Shown here: in pieces, positions 1-7,943 of the stretch
How positions within the stretch are numbered: position 1 is the first letter of the stretch
Layout: each line of letters begins with the position of its first letter
Origin: JAHBTB01 sp964451255
Lineage (GTDB): Bacteria > Armatimonadota > Fimbriimonadia > Fimbriimonadales > Fimbriimonadaceae
Length of the DNA: 64,000 nt
Direction: 5' to 3'
Assembly: GCA_964451255.1 (NCBI GenBank)
Contig: CAYVHL010000009.1
Coordinates: 1 to 64,000 of the forward strand
Translations under genes and position numbers: made by a program
Notes under the pieces: model-generated
The model's input: only the letters and a program-made list of their open reading frames with translations
Databases searched by the model: none
Told to the model about the DNA's origin: nothing

Positions 1-686
1 ATGGCCGTGAACGCGGCGTGGCCGGGGGTGTCCAGGAAGGTGATCGTCCCTACCGGAAGTTCGACTTGGTAGGCGCCGATATGCTGGGTGATTCCTCCGT
101 GCTCGCCTTTGACCACGTTCGTCTTGCGGATGTAGTCCAAAAGCGAGGTCTTGCCGTGGTCGACATGGCCCATGATCGTGACGACGGGCGGACGTGGGGT
201 CGCCGCCCCTGACTTCGCTACCTCCCTCTTCGGCGTTGCGGAAGCCGCCGGCTTCGCGGTCTCCCAGACGATGGCAAAGCCAAAATGCTTGGCCACGCTT
301 TCCGCCGTCTCGTCGTCCAAGACTGTGGTCAGGGTCTTCATCTGCTTGAAGACCTTGATGAGAGTCGTCAAGACCTCCTTGTCCGGCACGCCTATCGCCG
401 TGGCGATGTCTCTGGGAGTGCGCCCAGGCGCCAGGCTGACCGACTTGCCGTCGCCCGTCGGTTTGCCCTTGAGCAACCCCTTGGCGGCGGCGATTTTGTC
501 CGCGGCGCAGCCGAGCGACCCGCCTGCCAGTTCGAGCGTGTCCTCGTCCGCCTGGAACCCGCCACCGACCATCGCCACACCGAGTTCACCGAGTGCGGTT
601 TGAAAGTCGCCTGGCTCGACGCCGAGAGCCTTCGCGACGTCGGCGAGCTTTAGCTGCATGGGCTGTAGTTTTACCTCTGCTGGCAT
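1..686 (-). CDS. infB: Translation initiation factor IF-2, N-terminal part (cut by window edge)
   Basis: GTPase that places initiator tRNA on the 30S subunit and promotes subunit joining. Translating the reverse strand from the ATG at 684-686 gives about 228 residues running off the left edge. An IF2-N-like helical segment is visible around residues 95-135, then a short Ala/Pro linker, then the G domain: G1 motif GHVDHGKT at about residue 173 and the G3 motif DTPGHAAF close to the edge. The N-terminal region before the G domain is short (about 170 residues) compared with the long linkers of many IF-2 proteins. The start overlaps the end of the upstream ylxR gene by 16 bases, suggesting translational coupling within a nusA-ylxR-infB operon. 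Confidence 0.95.
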   Translation of the reverse strand, partial: MPAEVKLQPMQLKLADVAKALGVEPGDFQTALGELGVAMVGGGFQADEDTLELAGGSLGCAADKIAAAKGLLKGKPTGDGKSVSLAPGRTPRDIATAIGVPDKEVLTTLIKVFKQMKTLTTVLDDETAESVAKHFGFAIVWETAKPAASATPKREVAKSGAATPRPPVVTIMGHVDHGKTSLLDYIRKTNVVKGEHGGITQHIGAYQVELPVGTITFLDTPGHAAFTA

Positions 687-910
687 ATCAGTTCCTGGCG
701 CACGGCCCCTAAGAGGCCCTCGTCCACGGGCTTGCGCCAAGCCCGTGCGAGCCGACCACGGGCGACAACGCCCTCGCGGCATCCCGTCGTGTCACAGCAG
801 TATGCTGACCTTCCTACGGCCTTCCGCCCCAATGTCGGCACTCCGTCCTGGTCGAGCCGGACACGGACGAACTGGGTCTGCGGGCCCTTGGCCCGACAGA
901 CGACGCACAT
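671..910 (-). CDS. YlxR/RnpM-family (DUF448) RNA-binding protein
   Basis: Small basic protein of the YlxR family, found between nusA and infB in many bacteria; the Bacillus member (RnpM) binds RNA and modulates RNase P. The 79-residue product opens with the family CVVCR motif and has the later GRSAYCC...C segment, so the conserved cysteines are present. The ATG at 908-910 puts the CVVC motif at residue 2, slightly shorter at the N-terminus than usual. In-frame codons upstream contain no ATG, GTG or TTG before the nusA stop region, so this start is the only reasonable one. It lies 20 bases after nusA and overlaps infB. Confidence 0.88.
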   Translation of the reverse strand: MCVVCRAKGPQTQFVRVRLDQDGVPTLGRKAVGRSAYCCDTTGCREGVVARGRLARAWRKPVDEGLLGAVRQELICQQR

Positions 911-930
911 CCTGACCGGTGCGGGCGAGG

Positions 931-1989
931 CTAAGACTGTTCCTCCGCCGGAGCCTTGCGTTCTTCGATCGCCTGCTGCTCGCTCCGGATGTCGATCTTC
1001 CAGTCGGTGAGTCGGGCGGCGAGGCGGACGTTCTGGCCGCCCCGACCGATGGCGAGTGAAAGCTGGGTGTCAGGCACGATGACGTAGGCGCTCCGCTCGT
1101 CCATGTTCATCTTGATACTGTTCACCTTTGCCGGGCTGAGCGCGTTGATGATGAACTGCTTCGGCTCCTCGGCCCAGGGCACGATGTCGATCTTCTCGGG
1201 CCGGAGTTCGTCCATGATCACTTGGATGCGGCTGCCCCGCGGCCCCACGCACGAACCCACGGCGTCCACGCGCTCGTCGCGGCTGATGACCGCCACCTTG
1301 CTCCGCTGGCCCGGTTCGCGGGCGACGGACATGATCTCGACCACGCCGTCGGCGATCTCGGGTACTTCCAGTTCCAATAGCTTGCGAAGCAGGTTTGGAT
1401 GGCTACGGCTGGCGATGACCTTCCATCCGCGGCTGGTGTCCTCGATCCGCAGGATGTAGAGTCGGAGCCTTTCGTTCGGCCGGTAGTCGTCGGTGCCGAC
1501 TTGCTCCCGTTTGGGAAGTTCGACTTCCATCCGGTTCACCTGGACGAGGACGCTGGACTCTTCCCTCCTGCTCACCTGGCCCGAGACGACCTCGCCCACC
1601 AATTCGCTGAATTGATCGTGCATTTTGCGCCGTTCGGCCTCATGGAACTTCTGCTGCAACACCTGCTTGAAGGTCGTCGCCGCGATACGGCCGAACGTGT
1701 TAGGGTCGATCTCGACGGCGACAAAGTCGCCGACCTGGGCGTCAGGTTGATGCTTCCTGGCCACTTCCAGGCTCATTTGAAAGCTCGGTTCGAGAACCTC
1801 TCCGACGACCTCCTTCTCGATCACGGCCCCGGTGTTGACCGTCTTGTCCAGCCGCACAGTGACGTCCCCTGCCACACCCTTGTACTTTTTGTACGCTACG
1901 GCAAGGGCCTGCTCCAGCTCGACTTTGAGTTCATCGACGGGGAGTTCCCTCTCCGTAGCGATTTGTTGCAGTTGGTGCATGATATCCAT
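931..1989 (-). CDS. nusA: Transcription termination/antitermination factor NusA
   Basis: RNA polymerase-binding factor controlling pausing, termination and antitermination. The product is 352 residues: N-terminal RNAP-binding domain (about 1-105), S1 domain (about 115-180) and two KH domains carrying GPRGSRI and IGRGGQNVRLA motifs. It lacks the C-terminal acidic repeats of the E. coli protein and so matches the shorter Bacillus-type architecture. The ATG at 1987-1989 is preceded by GGAAAGG; an in-frame ATG 69 bases further upstream would add a non-conserved, leader-derived peptide and is rejected. rimP, usually first in this operon, is absent: the next gene upstream (folB) is divergent. Confidence 0.95.
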   Translation of the reverse strand: MDIMHQLQQIATERELPVDELKVELEQALAVAYKKYKGVAGDVTVRLDKTVNTGAVIEKEVVGEVLEPSFQMSLEVARKHQPDAQVGDFVAVEIDPNTFGRIAATTFKQVLQQKFHEAERRKMHDQFSELVGEVVSGQVSRREESSVLVQVNRMEVELPKREQVGTDDYRPNERLRLYILRIEDTSRGWKVIASRSHPNLLRKLLELEVPEIADGVVEIMSVAREPGQRSKVAVISRDERVDAVGSCVGPRGSRIQVIMDELRPEKIDIVPWAEEPKQFIINALSPAKVNSIKMNMDERSAYVIVPDTQLSLAIGRGGQNVRLAARLTDWKIDIRSEQQAIEERKAPAEEQS

Positions 1990-2026
1990 CGCTTTGCCTT
2001 TCCTTTGCCCAAGACCTTGGGGGAAC

Positions 2027-2056
2027 AAAAAAGGGAGGCCCGACGGCCACCCCTCC
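2027..2056 (-). terminator. Terminator-like hairpin in the nusA leader (possible attenuator)
   Basis: Read on the minus strand, a GC-rich stem (GGGGTGGCC pairing with GGCCTCCC, one T-T mismatch, GTCG loop) is followed directly by six T residues. It points toward nusA and ends about 37 bases before the nusA start codon. No minus-strand gene lies upstream that it could be ending, because folB runs the other way. It is therefore best read as a leader attenuator of the nusA operon. The structure is seen; regulation is inferred. Confidence 0.6.
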
Positions 2057-2174
2057 ACGTTCTCCCTGAGGCTTGCCTGGTTTTCTGAACAGATTCTAGC
2101 ACAGGAAACGCCGATCCGGAGTGACTTTTGAGGACCGTGCGGGCCTCTGCCGGACCAGCCAAACTATCGTTCGG

Positions 2175-2579
2175 ATGGTGCTCCAAAACAAACCTCTCGC
2201 GGCTGAGTTGCGGTTGGTGGGCCTCGAGTTCCGTGGACACCACGGGGTGACGGCGGAGGAGCGTGAGACGGGAGGCCGCTATCGGGTGGACCTCTCCTTG
2301 AGTCTCTCGCCGCTCGCCACCAAGACAGACGACATCAACGACACCGTCGATTACGTCGAAGTCGGAAGGTTGATCACCGAGACATCTGAAAAGAACAGGT
2401 GCAAGACGGTCGAGAGGCTCGCCCGGCTCATGTTAGAAGCAGTGCACAATGGGTGCCCACAGGCAGAGTTCATCGCCATCACGGTGGCAAAGCTATCGCC
2501 CCCGACAGACTTGCACATCGCGGAGTTCTCAGTTACCGTGCGCTACCCTACGTGGCCCAACCTCCAGGCCCTCGACTAA
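2175..2579 (+). CDS. folB: Dihydroneopterin aldolase
   Basis: Folate biosynthesis enzyme that cleaves 7,8-dihydroneopterin to 6-hydroxymethyl-dihydropterin and glycolaldehyde. The 134-residue product shows the family pattern: an early LEFRGHHGVTAEER segment (the normal motif is G.HG...E), a central DINDTVDYVEV segment, and a KTVERLA helix leading to a C-terminal strand. The ATG at 2175 is preferred over the longer reading frame from 2121 because FolB proteins start just before the first strand. It overlaps ispH by one base (TAATG), so the two genes are probably co-translated. No other folate gene is nearby except the pterin dehydratase at 42.3 kb. Confidence 0.88.
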   Translation: MVLQNKPLAAELRLVGLEFRGHHGVTAEERETGGRYRVDLSLSLSPLATKTDDINDTVDYVEVGRLITETSEKNRCKTVERLARLMLEAVHNGCPQAEFIAITVAKLSPPTDLHIAEFSVTVRYPTWPNLQALD

Positions 2580-3541
2580 TGGACAAGATCATCCTCGCCG
2601 CCCCGAGAGGCTTTTGTGCTGGCGTCGCCTACGCGGTCGAAGTCGTGGATCTGGCGCTCCGCATCCATGGCGCTCCCGTCTACGTCCGGCACGCGATCGT
2701 CCACAACGAGCACGTGGTGCGGTCGTTCGAGGAGCGCGGCGCGGTGTTCGTCGAGGAAATCCGAGAGATACCAGACGGATCGGTCGTCGTCTTCTCTGCC
2801 CATGGAGTCTCACCGGCGGTCAGGCAGGAAGCGGCCGACCGCGGTCTGACCATCGTGGACGCCACCTGTCCTCTGGTGACCAAGGTGCACAACGAAGCAA
2901 GGCGGTTCGCCGACAAGGGGTTTCTGATGGTGTACGTCGGGCACCGCGGCCACGTGGAGGCGGAAGGGACCATGGGTGAGGCACCTGGGCGCATGGTGTT
3001 GGTGGAGACTCCGACGGAGGCAGAGACTGTCTCACTACCCGCTCACGACCGGCTCGCGCTCGTCACCCAGACGACATTGAGTGTGGACGAAGTGGCCGAG
3101 ACCGTTGAAGTCCTCAAACGCCGGTTTCCCCATCTGGAGACGCCGGCAAAGGAAGACATCTGCTTTGCCACGACCAACCGGCAGGGCGCAGTCAAGGAGC
3201 TGGCCCGGGTCTGCGACCTGGTCATCGTGGTCGGGTCCAAGACGAGTTCGAACTCGAACCGGCTCCGCGAGGTCGCGGAGGCTTATGGCGCCCGTTCTTT
3301 CCTCATCATGTCCCCGGACGAGGTCGAGCAGGCGTGGATCGACGGAAGCGACGTCATCGGCGTCACGAGCGGGGCGTCGACGCCCGAACCGCTTGTGGAG
3401 GCTGTACTCGACCGGCTATGCAAGGGGTTGGGCCACGTCAAGATCGAAGTTCTCGAAACCGTCCGAGAGACCATGGAGTTCAAGCCCTCCCGCGAACTGG
3501 TGCGGCTCGCCTTGGCTCAATCGCCGACGAGCGACTCGTAA
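2579..3541 (+). CDS. ispH: 4-hydroxy-3-methylbut-2-enyl diphosphate reductase
   Basis: Last enzyme of the MEP isoprenoid pathway, converting HMBPP to IPP and DMAPP with an iron-sulfur cluster. The 320-residue product carries the three cluster cysteines in the expected motifs: PRGFCAGV at residue 13, DATCPLVTKVH near residue 98, and EDICFATTNRQ near residue 195. The conserved GHRGHVEAEGTMGE and VVGSKTSSNSNRL segments are also present. The start at 2579 overlaps the folB stop; a longer frame from 2399 is antisense-quality translation of folB and is rejected. Its 3' end overlaps the convergent Dop/PafA-family gene by 25 bases. Confidence 0.95.
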   Translation: MDKIILAAPRGFCAGVAYAVEVVDLALRIHGAPVYVRHAIVHNEHVVRSFEERGAVFVEEIREIPDGSVVVFSAHGVSPAVRQEAADRGLTIVDATCPLVTKVHNEARRFADKGFLMVYVGHRGHVEAEGTMGEAPGRMVLVETPTEAETVSLPAHDRLALVTQTTLSVDEVAETVEVLKRRFPHLETPAKEDICFATTNRQGAVKELARVCDLVIVVGSKTSSNSNRLREVAEAYGARSFLIMSPDEVEQAWIDGSDVIGVTSGASTPEPLVEAVLDRLCKGLGHVKIEVLETVRETMEFKPSRELVRLALAQSPTSDS

Positions 3542-4989
3542 GTGTCGAAGGGGTCGGGCATCTCGTAATAGGCTTCGCGGCCCAACGCCGCTCCGCTCCA
3601 GTCGAAGTGATATCCGCCGCGTTGTTGCCTGGCCAAGACTTTCTTGACCAACAGTGACCTACCCCATGCCCGGGTGTCGGGCGGCGGGTCGGTCATCGCG
3701 TCGACGATGTCCAGGGGATCCACGAACGCCCTTCTCTCCTTTCCTTCGGTAAGGGCATAGAAAAGCGACTTCTCGGGATCGACGTTGTGGTACTCCAGAT
3801 CGACGGAATGCAGGGCGTCGGCTGTCCAAGGGAGATCCTCTTCTTCTCGGTACATATCTACGACGCGCCGCTTGGCGACCCAGTCAAGCCGGTCGAAAAG
3901 CGAGAGGGGGTCAGAGGCCAAGGTATCGAGAGTCGCCTCCCAGTTCGCCAGAGTCCAATCAATGTCCGGTGTCTCACCTTTGTAGCGTTGGGCGGCCTTG
4001 AGCATCTCGCGCTGCAGGTCGACTGCCCCGACATCGGTGCCGTCGGCGAGCGTCACCGGCCACTTGTAGGTCTGGTCGCGGGAGACCTCGCGCAAAGCCA
4101 ACAATGGTTCCGCAAGTTGCCACCTCGTGGGGATTAGTCCGTCCTCGAGAAGGCGTAACACCAAGGAGGTCGTGCCGACCTTGAGGGCGTATGCGAACTC
4201 CATCTGGTTCGACTCTCCGAAGAGAATGTGGAGACGGTGCTGGCCCTCATGGGCGTAGAAGTGCTCCCACTTCGGGTTGATGAGCGCTCGGTTGAACCTC
4301 ACCCTGCTCGCCACTGTCCGGATAATGTGGTCGGCCCGTTGCGACAACTGGAACGGCACAGAGTCGTCGGCATAGACGTTGTAGACCTGCGACACCCAGA
4401 TGTAGTCCACCGGGTTCGCCATCATCTCGTCGTAGTCGGGACGTCCGCCAGTCGCCAGGATGTGCCCGCCCACCCGCCCGACACCAGCGTAGATCTGCCT
4501 GGTCGCCAGGAATGCGTAAAGCTTCGGCACCTCGGCGGTGAAGAAGTCCTCACCCATCTGGACGAGGTAATTCTCGTGGCACCCGAAGGTGTGCCCGCCG
4601 AAGTGGTCGACCGAATTGTTGTAGACGCTGACGTCGTCGGTCAGTCCAAGTTCGCGTACGGCGCGGACGATCAGGCGTTGCCCGGCCCGGTCGTTGGCGA
4701 CGATGTCCTTGAGAGCCTTGCATTCGGCGGTCGCATACTCAAGGTGGCTTCCGACCGCGTCGATGTAAAGCCGTCCCCCGTTCATGAGGAACCCGCCACT
4801 CTCCGCAGGCTCGAAGACCTCGTCTCGGGCGTGCAGGTCGATCGCGCCCAGCTTGAGGTCGTAGAAGACGTGGTCCTTGATCAGGTCGACCACCTGTTCG
4901 GGGCGGGCCAGGTTCTCGTCGGCGAGGCAACCAAACTCGGTTTCCACACCAAAGATTCGCTCCCCTGGTCGGCCCGGCATGACTACCAC
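3517..4989 (-). CDS. dop: Pup-system enzyme of the Dop/PafA family (probably depupylase Dop)
   Basis: Carboxylate-amine-ligase-fold enzyme of the pupylation system. Dop deamidates and removes the small modifier Pup; PafA attaches it. The 490-residue product has the ATP-site motif GVETEFG near residue 15, then NGGRLYIDAVGSHLEYA, NNSVDHFGGHTFGCHENYL, LSQRADHI and a HRLHILFGESN segment, all diagnostic of the family. C-terminal features (LPWTADALHSVDLEY, PPPDTRAW) look more like mycobacterial Dop than PafA, while the segment between the first two motifs is shorter than the Dop loop of mycobacteria. Family assignment is firm; Dop versus PafA is about two to one. No pup, proteasome or Mpa/ARC gene is in the window. 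Confidence 0.75.
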   Translation of the reverse strand: MVVMPGRPGERIFGVETEFGCLADENLARPEQVVDLIKDHVFYDLKLGAIDLHARDEVFEPAESGGFLMNGGRLYIDAVGSHLEYATAECKALKDIVANDRAGQRLIVRAVRELGLTDDVSVYNNSVDHFGGHTFGCHENYLVQMGEDFFTAEVPKLYAFLATRQIYAGVGRVGGHILATGGRPDYDEMMANPVDYIWVSQVYNVYADDSVPFQLSQRADHIIRTVASRVRFNRALINPKWEHFYAHEGQHRLHILFGESNQMEFAYALKVGTTSLVLRLLEDGLIPTRWQLAEPLLALREVSRDQTYKWPVTLADGTDVGAVDLQREMLKAAQRYKGETPDIDWTLANWEATLDTLASDPLSLFDRLDWVAKRRVVDMYREEEDLPWTADALHSVDLEYHNVDPEKSLFYALTEGKERRAFVDPLDIVDAMTDPPPDTRAWGRSLLVKKVLARQQRGGYHFDWSGAALGREAYYEMPDPFDTYESLVGD

Positions 4990-5056
4990 ATTCTACGCCG
5001 TTACCAGCCGATCCCCGAAGAGCCTTGGCGACAAGCGTCACAATAGGCTATATCGC

Positions 5057-6085
5057 ATGGGCGAACTCAGCGACCGAAAAGAACAGATCTTGCGCGCCGT
5101 CGTGATTGAATATGTCACGGGGTCGGAGCCTGTCCCGTCCGATCTGATCGCAAAGAAGTACGGCCTGGGCGTCGGTAGCGCGACAGTACGCAACGAGTTG
5201 GCCGAGATCACGGACCTCGGACTACTTGAGCAACCTCATACGAGCGCGGGCCGGGTACCAAGCGATGTCGGATACCGCTATTACGTGGACCGCCTCGTCG
5301 TCCAGCGGTCTGTCAGTAAGGAAGAGGGGTTGTCGATAAAGGGTGTCGCCCAAGAGGAGGAGCCCCTGCGTGACTTGGTGCGCGAGACGACAAAGGCCCT
5401 GAGCCGGCTCACAAGGCTTCTGTCGGCGGCATTGACTGTCCGGAACGCGGACGTCACCGTCCGGAACGCCGTCGTCACCGCCATCGGGCCGGACAAGGGT
5501 CTGGTCGTCCTGATGCTTCAGAACGGGCACGTCGAGAACCGCCTCGTCGATCTACCTTCCGGCATGACACTTGAGCACGTCGGCGCCGCAAACGGAGTCA
5601 TCACTCGGCTTGCCGCCGGAGCGACCCTCAAGCAACTGGCGGCGAGCAAGAGCCCTGCCGGACTCGACCCTGCCGTAGAAAGGCTCGTGTGCGCCTGCCA
5701 CTCTTCCCTTCGGGCGATGGCCAAGGACTTGACCCGGGGCCACTTGATCACCGAGGGGGAGGAGTACATTTTCGCCCAACCCGAGTTCATCCGTAGCCCA
5801 GACGCGCTCGCCAACCTGGTTCGGAGTATCGAAGACGAGGTCGGCCTGATCTCCGCGTTAGGAGCCCCCATCGCCCGGCAATCCGACGTCACCATCGGGA
5901 GGGAGCATCAGGCTGAACAGATGCATCCGCTCGCGATGGTAAGGCAGACGTTCTATGTGGGCGAGACTGAGGCGGGGACGCTCGCGATCATCGGGCCGAC
6001 GCGAATGGATTACGACCGGAACATCGCCCTGCTCGATTTCACCGCCCAAGCCGTGAGCCAGACCCTGACCCGGCTGCTCTCCTAG
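5057..6085 (+). CDS. hrcA: Heat-inducible transcription repressor HrcA
   Basis: Repressor that binds CIRCE operators of groESL and dnaK operons and is controlled by GroEL. The 342-residue product has the N-terminal winged helix with the hallmark segments LRAVVIEYVTGSEPVPS, SATVRNELAEI and HTSAGRVPSDVGYRYYVD, followed by the GAF-like dimerisation region and a C-terminal GPTRMDYDRNIALLDF motif typical of HrcA. The ATG at 5057 gives a normal-length protein; an upstream frame from 4877 is antisense to the Dop gene. In many bacteria hrcA is followed by grpE-dnaK-dnaJ; here it stands alone, and its end overlaps the next gene by 4 bases. No CIRCE element was seen in front of it. Confidence 0.93.
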   Translation: MGELSDRKEQILRAVVIEYVTGSEPVPSDLIAKKYGLGVGSATVRNELAEITDLGLLEQPHTSAGRVPSDVGYRYYVDRLVVQRSVSKEEGLSIKGVAQEEEPLRDLVRETTKALSRLTRLLSAALTVRNADVTVRNAVVTAIGPDKGLVVLMLQNGHVENRLVDLPSGMTLEHVGAANGVITRLAAGATLKQLAASKSPAGLDPAVERLVCACHSSLRAMAKDLTRGHLITEGEEYIFAQPEFIRSPDALANLVRSIEDEVGLISALGAPIARQSDVTIGREHQAEQMHPLAMVRQTFYVGETEAGTLAIIGPTRMDYDRNIALLDFTAQAVSQTLTRLLS

Positions 6086-6795
6086 TCGACGGAAAAGATC
6101 GAGTCGGACAAGCCGCCGTTGACCTTGACGTTGGCGTAGGTCGTCACCCCGGCCACCTTGTGCTCGGCGTTATAGACCTTTGTCTTTGTCGGAACGAACA
6201 CGCCGTGCGACTCGACCGGATCCGAGTATTCGAAGACCGCCCGGAGGTTGCCCTCCTGCGCGTACCATTCACGCCGCACGACAAAGTGCTTCTTGGGGTC
6301 GATGAATATCCGCTGGCGCGAGGTGTCGTCGAGGCTCTTGGGAAAGGTCAGGTCAAACACGGCCGCGCCGCTGTCCCGGTCGATGCGGACGAATTTGGGG
6401 ACGTAGAAGTCCCGAAACAACCCCGGGGTGACAAGTCCGAAGTCCAAGAACGTCTGCCGTTTGCCTGGCGACTTCGAGAGGTCTTCCTTGGCATTCAGGT
6501 TGGCGCGAGGATAGCGATAGCGCCTGGTGGCGCCGTTGACGATGAACACTATCTTGTTGTCGGCGTCCAGTTGCATCTCCAACCGGAGCTTCATCGGTTC
6601 TTTGAGGCGGACTTGCGTGGACTTGAACCTGTAGGATCGGGCGAAATCCTCGTTGATCTTGGCTAGTTCTTGCTGGTTCGCATCACTTCGCCGCATCGTG
6701 AAGGCAAGATCCTTGAGGCTCGATGGACAGTAATCATAGATCGAGCGGCTTTGGCCCAATGCGGCGATGGCGGCGGCGGTCAATACGGTCGTCAT
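6082..6795 (-). CDS. Secreted protein with LolA-like fold (outer-membrane lipoprotein-sorting type)
   Basis: 237 residues with a short N-terminal hydrophobic stretch (MTTVLTAAAIAALGQS) that looks like a signal peptide. The body alternates beta strands in the order seen in LolA/RseB-like proteins: RLKEPMKLRLEMQ, then a FVPKFVRID-type strand, then a FIDPKKHFVVRREWY strand followed by FEYSDPV and a final TTYANVKVNGGLSD strand. Such proteins bind lipids or lipoproteins in the periplasm. This is a fold-level guess from strand pattern; the exact role is unknown. It converges on hrcA with a 4-base overlap and is divergent from the membrane-protein operon starting at 6906. Confidence 0.6.
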   Translation of the reverse strand: MTTVLTAAAIAALGQSRSIYDYCPSSLKDLAFTMRRSDANQQELAKINEDFARSYRFKSTQVRLKEPMKLRLEMQLDADNKIVFIVNGATRRYRYPRANLNAKEDLSKSPGKRQTFLDFGLVTPGLFRDFYVPKFVRIDRDSGAAVFDLTFPKSLDDTSRQRIFIDPKKHFVVRREWYAQEGNLRAVFEYSDPVESHGVFVPTKTKVYNAEHKVAGVTTYANVKVNGGLSDSIFSVD

Positions 6796-6905
6796 AGCGT
6801 CAACGTATCCATTCAGACGGGCCAGCGGCGTCCAAATGCCGGGCCCTGGGCCAACTTTCTCTCAACCATTCTGTCTCCTGGCGCGTATCATGGTTCAAGA
6901 GGGAA

Positions 6906-7943
6906 ATGGCTGCCCAAACACCGTTCGACCTGTTCCAGGCACGGATGAGGTCAATTGACAAGCGCCACTTGCTGAAACCGATGACGGACAGCGAGGTGGT
7001 CGATGTCGCCTCTAAGGTCTACCAAAACCTCGCCGGGCCGATGCTTCGACAAAGCCTGGTCCCGATGGCTTTTTGTTATGCTGCCCTGGTCCAGGTCGTC
7101 GCCTTTGTCATCCCATACATCTTCTCAACCAGGACCAGCCAACTTGCCGGACAAATCATGGAGGTGGCCTTTGGACTTGGCGTCGCCCTCTTGGTCGCCC
7201 TTCCCCTCTTTGTTCTTGGCGTGGGCTACACGATGGCGGTTTGCGGCAGGCTCGTCGCCGATTTTGTGATGGGCGAAGCTCCGGACGAAAAGCAGGCGGT
7301 CGCCTGCGCCAAGAAGGCGACTCCCAAGATGATGCTGTTGACCGCTGACCTGTTGATGCGGGCCGCGTTGCCCGCTTTGCTCGGTGTCGGATTCATGACC
7401 TTGAGCGCGGCTCTCGGTCAGTCCGGGGGTGGCGACGGCATCTCCGCATTGGCTGGCCTAGCCGCGGTGATCGCATTCCTCCTGACCATCGTTTCCATTC
7501 CGTACGCCCTCTATTCCTACGCGCTCGCGCCGACGGCGATGGTCTTTGAGGACATCGGAGCAAGGGCCGCCAAGCGAAGGAGCAAGCTGTTGATGAAGAA
7601 GTACCCGTTCCATGGCAACGCGAACTCTGCGTTGTTCATCGTCTGGGTGATCGTCTTAATCATCGGGCTCGCCCTGATCGGCGGATTCACGGTTCTTGTC
7701 AGTTTCATCGCCGCCACACCCTTCTACCAGGGCTTGGCGTTCTCGGGTACAGGCGGCGTCCTGTTGAAGACGTTGATCGAGATGCTCCCCACATTCTTGA
7801 CCGCCTGGCTTCTCGTGCCCCTTTACGCCACAACGACGACCGTGCTCTATTTCGACCGACGAGTCAGAATCGAAGCATTCGACATCAGGACACTCACCGA
7901 GGACATCGAACATGCAGACCGCCGTACGATCCTTCTTTCTTAG
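6906..7943 (+). CDS. Polytopic membrane protein of the DUF4129 operon
   Basis: 345 residues with about six hydrophobic helices (around 50-75, 85-115, 145-170, 180-205, 245-275 and 290-320) and a cytoplasmic tail ending YFDRRVRIEAFDIRTL, a tail form often seen in glycerophosphodiester-phosphodiesterase-membrane-domain-like proteins encoded beside DUF4129 genes. Function is unknown. It starts the operon; the following DUF4129 gene begins 32 bases inside its 3' end, so translation is likely coupled. The ATG at 6906 is preceded by AAGAGGGAA. Alternative reading frames over this interval are shadows. Confidence 0.65.
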   Translation: MAAQTPFDLFQARMRSIDKRHLLKPMTDSEVVDVASKVYQNLAGPMLRQSLVPMAFCYAALVQVVAFVIPYIFSTRTSQLAGQIMEVAFGLGVALLVALPLFVLGVGYTMAVCGRLVADFVMGEAPDEKQAVACAKKATPKMMLLTADLLMRAALPALLGVGFMTLSAALGQSGGGDGISALAGLAAVIAFLLTIVSIPYALYSYALAPTAMVFEDIGARAAKRRSKLLMKKYPFHGNANSALFIVWVIVLIIGLALIGGFTVLVSFIAATPFYQGLAFSGTGGVLLKTLIEMLPTFLTAWLLVPLYATTTTVLYFDRRVRIEAFDIRTLTEDIEHADRRTILLS

